Shown here: positions 38,097 through 48,800 of the stretch, piece by piece | Layout of the letters: each line of letters begins with the position of its first letter | How positions within the stretch are numbered: the first letter of the stretch is position 1 | From: Crotophaga sulcirostris | Lineage: Eukaryota > Chordata > Aves > Cuculiformes > Crotophagidae | Reading direction: 5' to 3' | DNA length: 64,000 nt | Assembly: GCA_013397455.1 (NCBI GenBank) | Contig: VYZB01000118.1 | Span: forward strand, 733,260 to 797,259 | The notes under the pieces: generated by a model | What the model saw: the letters and a program-made list of their open reading frames with translations, nothing else | Database searches by the model: none | Told to the model about the DNA's origin: nothing | Translations under genes and position numbers: made by a program

Positions 38097-39050
38097 GTAT
38101 ACTGAATACAAATGAAAATATTTTTCTTTGCTTTTTGTCTTTACATATTTTTAAATACTCCTCTGTAGAAAAAATACTTCAATAATTCATAATTCATATT
38201 TTATAACCAACTCACTTAATGTCCTTTGATTTAAAAATTATTAAGGAATAGGCTTCCTGTGGTCAGCTAACTAAAATAAAACTAAAGTTATTGAGATCAT
38301 ATCAGAGTCCAGTTATTCTTTATTCAAGTTAAAGCATAGTAAGACCATATGACTACATGTTCATCTTTATTCCTGCCACACGCTTCAGGTTCAGGTGGAC
38401 GTTCTTTAAGAAGTATTTAGTCAGTGAAAAGGAAATCCTTTAATTATCAAGCCCCATTAATATACTAATTATTTTTTAAAAAAAACTAACCTAAAAAATA
38501 TTGACTGAAATAACACTGGAAAGAAAATATTTTGTGACTTCAAGAAAAACCAGAGTGTAAAATCTGATGGCGTTATTGTAGAATGAAAACATTAGATAAC
38601 AGTACATTGTATCCATCTTCATTCTCCTGCATTCTCCTTTCTGAAATACCAACTTCAACACTTAATGATATCCCCGGAAAGAGAAAAGAATAAATAAAAG
38701 CAGGTATTGGCCACTTGCAGTACAAAATCAGATCAAATTGTGCGTGGGGGTGAAGCAACATTAAGTAGCTCAACATTTTTTTTCTATAATGCATGAGTTT
38801 TAAGTAGATGTTCCAAAAAATATTTAAAGATGTGAAATTAGATTATTTATTTTGTCCTGAAAATGTGGCCGGCAGTAGATTTGGATGCTAACATAGAGAT
38901 CTAAGTTATTATTTCATAATTTAGTTTTTCAAAAGGCTGTACATATTTGTATGTGAACGAGGGAATAAATTGACAGGAACTAGTAAGAAAAAAACCCCTA
39001 ATACTAAAAACTCCAAAAGAAATGTGAATGAAAGAAGAAAGGATTAAATA

Positions 39051-39067
39051 ATTTATTTATTTATTTA
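39051..39067 (+). repeat. (TTTA)n microsatellite
   Basis: About four TTTA units in a row, reading ATTTATTTATTTATTTA. Confidence 0.75.
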
Positions 39068-41233
39068 CTCTATCGGTAGTTATTTAAACGGTGGGATTTC
39101 GTGCTGAGGAAGTCCCAAAGGACTTAGGTTAGGACTTTGGGTATTTTTAGGGGGAATGGCTCTAAGAAGGATTCAAAATGAAAGCAAAGACCACAGTTTC
39201 CCAGTGTATTCCTTCCTGAGGAACAACCTCACATATAACTGAGCAAGAGCATTAACTGGCAGTTTTTTGGCTGAACCAAGGTCTATCTTTTCATGATGTT
39301 CTTACATAATAAGAAAATAATATGACTGTGCTCCTTCTATATCTCAGGGGCAAAACTGACATCATACTGTACCCATGTAGACATTGATCCTTGTAAAGTT
39401 CTTCTCATAAACAGAGTGCTGGAGGCATTCACTGTGGAGTCCATAGGGAGCACAGGTATATCTTATAAACTGGAATGTCAATATCACGGTATCAAACAGT
39501 TGAGATAGTTGAAAAATGTTAGCAGCCACAAAATACTCACGCATAAAGACACATTTCTATTGGACATAATGACAAAAATTTTTGTATTACTTTTAATAGT
39601 GGATAGTATGGATCACTTGAACACTTTGGGCAAAGAGAACAGAATAAAATTGCATAATGTCTCTGTGATGAAAGGCCCATGTTACATATCTAGTCTTTTT
39701 TCACAATACACCATATCACTTTCTGATCGTTCCATTACTACTGGTAATGGAAGATAGAAAACCTACCATATTTCTCAACTACAGTCTTGTCTGATCTTTA
39801 AAAGACGTTTCAGAAGTATTTAGAAAACTGTTGGTATCTGAAACTACATTAATAATTTGGATATATGTGTTCATAGGCTCTCATTTTCTTGAACTATGCT
39901 AAATTTACTAATGCCTGTTATGATGAGAATAGGCCATGATTAAAAACCTTCATCTCAAGTAGGTCAATGACAAACTGGAACGTGTGTCAACACAATGTCT
40001 TTCATTTTAAGATGAGGTCCTGTGAATTTGAGGCTTTGGCTCTTTTTATTTACATTAAGTGAAACAGTTCCAAATTAGGAGCACTTGAGAAGAATAATTC
40101 CAAAAGAGTTTAATGGGTTTTAGTCAATATCAACACATTTCCATTAAAATATATCTTGTTTTTCCTTTTGCCTAAGCCATCACTTTGCAGGAAGGGATTA
40201 GTGAGGAGGCCTCTTTCATATGCTTTGGCTTTTGCTGACATTCTATCAACATTCTGAATAAAAGAGTCTAAGAAATTATCAACCATTTCTATTTTTCTTC
40301 CTTTTCCTGTCCAGTTTAGACTTTTGGGTACACACCTTCATAAAATATGGATTTGTTATCACATTCCCAAAATGTGAAAAAATATTGTGGAGTAATACAA
40401 CATTTATTATCATTGTACCAGCAATAGAAGTTATATAAAAACATTGTGCTCTAGAGGCTTGAAGGATAAATGAGTAGGTTTTACTAAGCATATTTATTTA
40501 TTACAGTTCTTGCTATTTGTATGATATCCCTGGCCAATTTACATCCCTTTGTAACTTCTCACTTATTAAGCCATCCCTGGAGCCCAAAGCCCTGGTCATA
40601 ACAATTTTAATGCAGTCAGTCCTTTTTTGCTCCTACAATTTTGCTCAGAAACTGGATTTGTACCACAACCACATGTGAAATTTTCTGGAATAGCAATAAA
40701 GTTGCAAATAAAAACAAGCCAAAAAAAAAAGAAAAGAATATACCTCTTAATATTGTATTTGCAATCGTAGTCACTTATCTTTGGAAGAGAATGAAAATGA
40801 GGATAATGTGTAAAGTCGGTACTGATATGTGAGTTTCTGGATTGGGAATCGCTAGAAGCCGAAATGGTGTACTGAAAAAGTGATCCATTATGTACGTTTA
40901 TAGGCTAGTTGGGAAGAAGTGGGAGAAAAACAAAATCCTTCATCTCAGTTTTGTAGCATTGTGGGAAATCTGTGTGAAGATGGTAAGATCAAAATGTGAA
41001 GTCAAATGTCACAGCTCATGTAGCAGAGAGATGTTTCCTTTGATAAAATACCGTCTACAAAAAAGGAAATATGTTAAGGAGGTCTAACTGAAAAAGGAGG
41101 TGTGGAGCTACAGAAATTAATATTCAAAGAAGAAAAAGAATTAGATACACAAATTAAGCAAGTTATTTTCTCTAGTTATTTTTCTGCCATTTCTATTGAC
41201 TCTCCTGAAAATCCTTAAGATTGAATGCTTGGC

Positions 41234-41257
41234 ATTTCAAAAAACATTTTTTGAAAT
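41234..41257. repeat. Perfect 11-bp inverted repeat, 2-nt spacer
   Basis: ATTTCAAAAAA at 41234-41244, CA, then TTTTTTGAAAT at 41247-41257, an exact complement. The arms include A6/T6 runs, so part of the symmetry comes from homopolymers. It is too short for a foldback transposon. Confidence 0.75.
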
Positions 41258-43029
41258 ACAGCACTACAGAGTTATATAATAGGCAGAACTGTGCTGGTGT
41301 TTTACCTGCTAAAAGGTCAGCACTTCTTTTTCAAGCTTCTAATCTATTTTATGTCATTTTCAATTGGTGGTGTGGACTGATTGCTTAAAGATACCCAGTT
41401 CTTTAGTAGTTTTACTAGTGTACAGTGCTTCTGTCAGCTTAGAAGTTCAAAGAAGCTAGCAATCTAGACGACACCAGTAACCCTGAAGGGACAACTTGAT
41501 TTAATTTGAAAACTGTGGTCAAAGAAAAAAAGTGTTCAATCTATTACAAAATTCAAGTTTAAATACAAACAATTAATACCAGACAAAGAGTGCTTGAATA
41601 AAAAATATATGCCATGGTGCAGTAAGAAAAAACAAGCTCAGAATTCTTCAATTTGTGTTTCTATTTGTTTATTCTGAATAATAGAAATGGCACAAAGGAA
41701 TATAAAGAGATGCTAACACAAGCAGATTACAAATGGAAGCGAGAAAGCTGCTCTAACTCATTAATTGAATTGTATACAACTATTTCTGATTTTGTATGTA
41801 TTCTTTCATTATCACAGATTAAGAGATTATACAAGTTATTTAAATAATTGTTGACTCCATCAAGCCAACTACATTAAAGATCTAACAAAAGGATTTCATT
41901 ACATGACATATTAATTGGAATACTTTTTCTTGAATTTATATATTTCATTTGTGGGGAGTAGCAGAGGTCTGTAGAGATATAAAGAGACATAGCTTTTTAA
42001 TAGTGTACATGCAGGCTGACAGCATAAAAGCAAACATTCTTCTCAAGAATATAACCCACATTTACAAAAGTTCTGTATTATAAGTGAGTGTCTGTAAAAA
42101 TACAGGTTCAGTATTATGTGATAGACAAATGGACGAGGACAAATGGGACTAGGGTAAAAAGATTTAGGATTTGGGGGTTCATCGTCTCGACTGTGAAAAT
42201 CATAGAAACAGTTCAGTTCTATTGATTACATTCATGTGTAAAGCTAAATTCTTATTCATGTCCAATTTTGAATAGCTTCAAATGCCATTGCTGGTGTATG
42301 ACCTTACTCTGTCACCTTGTAGTAATGTATCTACTGAAACTCTAAGCAATATGCAGATATAAAACCAGAAGAATCCAATATTTTCTTCGATTTACCTGCT
42401 CACCAGTAACTCCATTCAATTGCCCAATAATTATTTATTGATTAAACTAATTTCTTCATTCATTAACAATCATTTCTGTCCTACTAAAATAAGTCTAGCT
42501 GCAGCAAATATGGTTGTATCACTTTAGCAGAGGGCAGAAATTAGCCCAGTACTATTTTCAGAATGTTTTTCTAAGATATGCTTTGAAGGTACAATTACCA
42601 TCTCTATATTCTTATTTCGGAAATGACCTAGTAATATTCTTCTGCTTTGAGAAGACACTTTGATCCTTGGTTTTCAGGAAAGCCTATTATGCACCGAACT
42701 GAAGTTCTTTCATGGTTCTTTGTCCCTTTTATTGCTATTGTCCTTCAGAATTTTGTAAGCACCTCTAATATCTTGTATAGATTGTACATTTCTATATACT
42801 TACTGATTTGTATTAGAAGCGCAATATCCAGGTTTACAAGGTCCAACACAAAAAAGAAACAAACCCTATAGCCCGGGAACCAAGACTGAGAGAGGAGAGA
42901 CAAAGAGACAGTTACAGAACATGTACTAACTGTCAAAGTGAGACAGGGCTCAGCTCGATTGCTTCACTCAGTACAAGTGGGTGTGTGTTCAAATATAGAC
43001 ATTTTCTTACCCTTAGTCAGAAAATGTCA

Positions 43030-43412
43030 GTGTGCAAGAGTGAACAGTGAGTTAACAATGCTTTGTCCCTGAAACACTTTTTAGCTAATAACGTCAGTAT
43101 GCTTAAGCACACACATCCTATTCATCTGAGCTGGCTCCCTGCGATTTCTACCTCTTCCCAGAGATCAAGTCGGTGCTCAGAGGAACCCAGTTCTTATCAG
43201 TAGAGGGTGTGAAAGCAAAAATGATGGAGATCCTCAACAGCCTTTCAGAAAATGATCTGTGGAATTGCTTTGAATGTTGGCAGCATTCAGTGCAACTGTG
43301 TGTCAACTCAGAAGGGAACTATTTTGAAGGTGATCATAGCTGATTTTCTGAATTTGTAACAAGAAAAGAATTGCAGGCACCGTCTCGGGTTTTTTAGTGT
43401 CAGAACTTGTAT
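43030..43412 (+). pseudogene. Mariner-type DNA transposon relic, transposase C-terminus
   Basis: From 43107 to the stop at 43341-43343 one frame is open with no ATG near its start. It reads SSELAPCDFYLFPEIKSV, then LRGTQF, KAKMMEIL and finally EGNYFEGDHS before the stop. This is the end of a mariner transposase: the family motif is YSPDLAPxDFxLFPxLK, whose last D (43143-43145) is the third catalytic aspartate of the DD34D triad, and the protein typically ends at NYFEGD. Just upstream, after a two-base shift near 43111, KHFLANNVSMLKH continues the same domain. Before that the match decays, with the DNAPAH-type region apparently deleted. After the stop, GTCTCGGGTTTTTTAGTGTC and AGAACTTGTATA (to about 43412) look like a mariner 3' end with a TA target. 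No intact transposase is possible. Confidence 0.82.
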
Positions 43413-43708
43413 ATACATATTCCATAATAAGCACGAATAATTTTTACATAAATATTTAAATCTCTTTTGTGAAAACAAATCAGGAAACAATTAAAGATGT
43501 TCATTGTGCTACAATTAGATTTCCCTACAAAGACAACCGCTAAAATGAGCTGTAACATAGAAGATGGGTTGGAATGTCAGTCTCCGCTTCTTTAGATGAG
43601 ATCACCAAGAAGGACTCAAGTGTTGCACAAAAGATGCTGATACTGACTTAAATGTGCAAAGAGTTATATGTGAGTCCATATGTGATGACATATGTCAACT
43701 CTATATGT

Positions 43709-43760
43709 AAAAAAAAAAAAAATTAAAAGAAAAAAAAATTTTAAAAAAAAAAAGAAAGAA
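43709..43760 (+). repeat. A-rich low-complexity tract
   Basis: Runs of 8 to 14 A separated by TT, TTAAAAG and TTTT. It is an ordinary A-rich simple sequence, possibly grown from a retroposon tail, though no retroposon body is recognisable upstream on the plus strand. Confidence 0.7.
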
Positions 43761-44439
43761 GTGGAACACTGTCTCCAGTGGCCAGCTGGGTAAAAAAAGG
43801 ACTGGGAGGTATTTCCACAGTGTACACTTCTGGATACCCACTTCAGTGCAGCAGGTGATTCCCTAATACTTCTAAACAATAAACGTGATGCTTCATCAAG
43901 ACTTGATCAGTTGCCCTGTGGGTTATTCGTGCTCGTTTCATGAGTGTCACTGACAGGAGTCTTTGATCAGATGAACATGATAACTTGCTATTAAGTTTTG
44001 TAAATGTATATTATTAGGTAACGTTTATTAGCTATTTAAATGACAAACATTGTCTACTAAATTCTGGTTTTCTCTAGCATAAAGTTATAAATTAAGTTCT
44101 ACAAAGCAAAGCATGAAAAGTGAGGATGTGCTAGGGAAGAAAAGGCAATTCTCACATCGGTGGCAATTATTGCCCACAAGAAACTCCAAGTAGTAGGCAT
44201 AAAAATGATCCACATAGTCTCAAAGTTTGCCTGTGACAGCAAAGGTGTTTTGAATCACAAATCTGAGATAACCTGTGGAGAGAACGCATACAGGAAAAGT
44301 GTGTACATACTATTCCAACGTTGGAAAAACAGTATGTGAGACAAATTGGGAGTAAATGCTACAGAAGTAGTCTGTGTATGCGTTGCAAACCTGGTTTCAC
44401 AGTAAAGCAAAAAGCTTTGCCTTCATGCTTCACGGCTCA

Positions 44440-44900
44440 TCTGTCTAGAAAAGTCTTATTTCAGAGGACTTTCCTGCCCATTTTATTTTTGTCTGTACTT
44501 TTTCTTTCTTCCTCTCTGTTTCTGTTACAGTGTGTGTTATTTTAAACTATTTCTTCTCCTTCCTTCCCTCTACTTCAACTACTTCAGTGTTCTAGCTCTT
44601 GTCCCTTTTCCCCCTTTTCATTTCATTCTTCCCTTTCCCTCACACTTTATGTATGTCTCCACATTTTGATCCTCACATCTTTGTCCTGTGCTTTGAGTTT
44701 TTCCTCTGAAATGCCAATGATTCTCTTTCTCTTTGCAGTTAAAAAATCCTGCCTTCTTCTGTTCCCACCTCCCTGTATGGTCTTTGGCCCCTCAACTATT
44801 ATAATGTTAATTTTTCTTGAGTAACTGTGCCCTCAACTGTCACAGCCTTCTTTCCTTTTAGTCATTCCCTTCTCAAACATACCCGAGTATCTAAGGTTGG
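44440..44900 (+). repeat. Pyrimidine-rich region
   Basis: About 450 bases in which C and T dominate the plus strand, with blocks such as CTTCTCCTTCCTTCCCTCTA and CCCTTTTCCCCCTTTTC. Strand asymmetry of this length stands out from the rest of the window. It is not a clean microsatellite. Confidence 0.6.
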
Positions 44901-45117
44901 GGCACCACGGTTTTTGAAGTAAATTGTGGATGTTCATGTTAGAGGAGTAGAAATCAAGTGAGTTTAAACTTTGATGAGGTGAAACAGCAGGTACCATAGA
45001 AAGATTGAGAAGGTTTTTGGAAGGATAAAATTATACTTTCCATTTTTCAGTTTCCTTCATAGGCAAGACAGGAATACATAAGAACCTTCAGCTACATTTT
45101 ATTTTAAAGAGGTAAGG

Positions 45118-45800
45118 GTAACCCTCAGTAAGTTCACAACGCCAAGTTGGGCAGGTGTGTTGATCTGCTTGAGGGTAAGAAGGCTCTAAAGAGGGATGGA
45201 GAAAGTCTGAGGCCAATTGTATGAGGTCAAATAGGGCTAAATGCTGAGTCATGCACTTGGGTCACAACAACCCCATGCAGTGCTACTGGCTTGGGGATGA
45301 ATGTCCAGAAATATCCAGCTTGGGGATGAATGTCCAGAATGTCCAGTGGAACAGGATCTGGGAGTGTTGGTCAACATCTGGTGGAATATGAGCTGGCTGT
45401 GTACCCAGGTGGCCAAAAATGGAGTTGTTTAGCCTGGAGAAAATGAGGCTGAGGGGAGGCCTTATCACTCTCTACAACTATCTGAAAGGAGGTTGTAATG
45501 AGGTGGGTGTCGATCTCTTTTCCTAAGTAGCTGCTGATTAGACAAGAGGAATCCATCTCAAGTTGTACCAGGGGAGGTTCAGATGGTATGTTAGGAAAAG
45601 GTTCTTCTCCAAAAGGGTAATGAAGCATTAGAACAGGCTGCCCAGGGAAGTGGTTGAGTCATCATCCATGAAGGTATTTAAAAGATGTGTAGATATGGTG
45701 CTTAGGGACATTGTTTAGTGGTGAACTTAGCAGTGTTGGGTTTACGCTTGGACTCAAAAATATTAAAGATCTTTTCCAAACTAAATGATTCTACGATTCT
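45118..45800 (+). mobile_element. CR1 LINE with internal deletion and 29-bp tandem duplication
   Basis: The left part begins at the reverse transcriptase active-site region (SKFT then NAKLG, where intact CR1 has SKFADDTKLG). It runs through GATCTGCTTGAGGG, TGCACTTGGGTCACAACAAC and GTGTACCCAGGTGGCCAA. At about 45418-45422 it jumps straight to TTTAGCCTGGAGAAAATGAG, leaving out the segment that normally lies between these blocks. It then continues through the ORF2 end and 3' UTR to TCCAAACTAAATGATTCTAC and a tail near 45800. Inside the left part a 29-bp unit (CTTGGGGATGAATGTCCAGA core) is duplicated in tandem at 45289-45317 and 45318-45346. The missing FADD codons, the duplication and the deletion make it non-functional. 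Confidence 0.93.
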
Positions 45801-48800
45801 AATAGATACATTTGCTTATTTAATACATCAGATTTTGAAGGCTGAATGTTTTTAAAACCTAGTGCGTCCCAATGACCAACTCCCTGAGCCTTTGTTTAAA
45901 TTATTAAGTGAAGATGGATAAAAAATTTGGAGAAATGTATGAAAAATGTACTAAGGATGGTCTCTCAAGCAGTTGGCTTAGCTGGCCTAGAGTATCACTC
46001 TGTAGTATGGGTTACAAAACAGCAGGGTTACCAGGATGAAAGCTGAAAATGCAGTTATACAGAGACAGGTCACTCCACCTAAAGTGATTCATTAGTGCTC
46101 CTGCCATCTAGGCAAGTGCTAGGAAATGGCTGTATTATCCACACAGCCTATTATGCTTTTCACTCCTGCAATCAGAGACACAGAATCAGGAAGAGTAGCA
46201 TGCAGAGGATGTGATACTGCACAATATTACAGATTTTCTCTTATGCTGTACCTCTCCAAAAAAAACCCAAACCCAAAACCAAACCCAAACAGATATAGGA
46301 CAGCTACCCTGTTTGTTGTTTGTGGGTTTTTTTTGTTTGTTTGTTTGTTTTAATTTCCCTTTCAACAGCCCTAGTAACCTTCTATCCCACTGCAATTTCA
46401 CTGGACATAGAATGCATCTCTCTGTTGAATTACATGTGCAGCCTCCATTAAGTTCACTCTAGCATTGTGCACCTAACAGATGAGGCAGATTTTTTTTTTC
46501 CTGTAGATTTGTGAAAACAAGTATCAGGCTGATTCTCATTCAGATGCAAATATGACACCAATCAAAATGGACTGAAAAGCCTGTAGGCTTCCAAGTGGAA
46601 CTGAGAAGAAGGTGAAATGCAACCCATTGTTGCCAGCTGTAAAGCAAAAGAAACAGTTAAAAAATGGTGAGGCAGACAGTGTTGCAGTATTTTTCATTAC
46701 GAAAGGTCACTGCTCTGCTAGTTCATCACCATTTTTTTGGAGAGAACTGCAGAAGGTTATGTCAGGGAAAGAAAAGTATACAGGAGACAAGAAATACTGC
46801 AAAGCATTAGGAAGACAAAGAAAGCACTTACTGACTTCAGAGGAGTTGCATGGATATAACCTGGGGCAGAGTTTGGCTCTGACTGCTTCTATCTGCATAG
46901 CACTTCACAGTATCCAGTGCACTAAGTGGTGGTCTTACTTACATGGTTGTAAATCCAGAGTATCTCTACTGAAGACAACTGTCCTGAAATCAAAAGGGGT
47001 AATTCAGATTGATGCTGGTGCAAATGAAATCGTGCTCTGACCTCAAGCACTTGCTGTGTCTTAGGTAATATTTTCTTTTAAGTCTTGATGATAGTTAATC
47101 TTTTCTGGCAAAATCCAGCTTCAATTTCACTGTTTTGGTGGACTCACAGTGGGATGCTCTGACACTGTTTTGTTTCTTTTGGTCTCTCCATTTTAAAAGA
47201 AAAAGACAGTCAGAGCCTTTTTAGCCATTTGTATAGAACCAAGGTGTCATGCTAAAAAGAGGGCAAATTTATCTTCTCTTCTTTCTGCACATTTTATCAG
47301 GGAATCATTCATCTTTTGCTGATACTGTTCACATATTTAAAAGCTTTTTGACATGCTGTTGTCTTTAAAAAGCTGACCCATTTTTCACACTTCTCTCTCA
47401 AAATGACCCCCCAGATAACCTTCCTTGAATCCATCTCATTCCAATGGATACTCTCTCTAACAATCATAATTACATTTCTTATTGGTCTAGCAAGATAATG
47501 AAAGCAGCAGATACAGCACTGCAAGAATGTACTGCTGCTGTTAATAGCACTCAGAGAGCTGAGTGAACAAGAAGCAAAATAAAAGGTAACCTTTCACACC
47601 TTAAATATAACTTTTGAAACTCAGTCTCAGGTCACTTAAACTCTGTCACTCTGAACAAAAATTATTGACCTATTTGCCAAAGATGGTGGCAAGTTAGAGC
47701 AACAGCATCTCTTATTTTGGCAGAAGCAATAACAGGTAGATCCATCAAGTCATTCCAGAAAACGAGTCAATGGAAAGGATATCTTCACACCTGCTACTTT
47801 CATTACTAATGCTCTCAAATGGTTTCACCAGCTTTCAGTGTCTACACAGCTGTTGCTTCATGTGCTGAATGCTTTACCTTTTTGGCAGCAAAAAACCAGC
47901 TGACGCTATTTATGCAATTTATATTGCTTGTGGCATATGCTGTAAAAGACAGACCTTCCTTTCTCCCCACTTCTTTTGTTGCTCTGAAGGACTACTTCAC
48001 ATCTGAAGGACCTGTTTCGTATCTATTTTTATTAATCTGCATTGCAGCCACTTCTGGACAGGTCAGTCATAATCCTGTTGTATTATGTTTCACATAGACA
48101 GATTGATCCCTTTCAGAGATTAAACAAAATCCTTGTGTTTGAGTCTTTTTAAATGTAGCTCTCATTCTTACATACAGATTCTTTCAGCTTTGGCTTCTAG
48201 GTGCCAGTCCTCAGCAACTTCACCACTGCTTACTTGCACTACCTGAATTGCCTTCAGTGAAAAAGATGCTGGATTACATACACTTTGGAAAAGTAGACTT
48301 GTTTTTCGTCTCTGTTTATAAAGCTCCACACATATATTATGTTTGAGGCTATGCGCATTATCATTGAAAAACATAATTTTATGCTGCCATATAATTGATG
48401 AATACAGGTCACTACCCCAGCATTGACACAATTACTCCTCTCCACTTTTCTGCTTTGCAAATGCACAGGTAGAAAATGAGTTTCTTCTTACGGTCCCCGT
48501 TCCATGGGTGCAAATATTTTTGCTTTATTATGATCATATGTTTTCCTGCACTTCATAAACATATATTTTTCCTTACAAACGTGGTGTTTCTAATCCCACT
48601 TTGTTAGACCCCAATAAATTTGGAGTCCAGTCCATTAAATCCAGTGAAGTTAATCCTGAATCTCCAGGAAAGCACGTTGAGTGATCCATCTTAAGTCTTC
48701 TTTTATTAGTACCCTTAGTTACCACTTAAGAACAATTTAATTCTTCTCTCTGAATACAGGATCTTGTACTGACAACTCAAATAGCTCTATGACCATAGGG

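Larger units (their letters stand above)
38097..43029. other. Unique AT-rich noncoding DNA
   Basis: No gene or intact repeat is recognisable. It holds a TTTA microsatellite (39051-39067) and a strong palindrome (41234-41257). A small inverted repeat CCCAAAG/CTTTGGG lies near 39110-39141. Confidence 0.6.
43413..45117. other. Noncoding DNA with A-rich and pyrimidine-rich tracts
   Basis: No gene is recognisable. It includes an A-rich low-complexity tract (43709-43760) and a long pyrimidine-rich region (about 44440-44900). Within the latter, TTCTCTTTCTCTTTGCAG (ending 44738) looks like a splice acceptor, but no open exon with a donor follows it. Confidence 0.55.

Noticed and set aside
44721..44760. 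Strong splice-acceptor-like sequence ending at 44738
   Set aside because: No open exon of sensible length with a GT donor follows. Such sites are expected in pyrimidine-rich DNA.
46263..46290. Telomere-like AAACCC units
   Set aside because: The vertebrate telomere unit is TTAGGG/CCCTAA. These units lack the T and are irregular, so an interstitial telomere is not supported.
46612..47040. 142-codon plus-strand open frame
   Set aside because: No recognisable domain, no promoter or splice context, and the amino-acid pattern looks random. It is within reach of chance for the window size.
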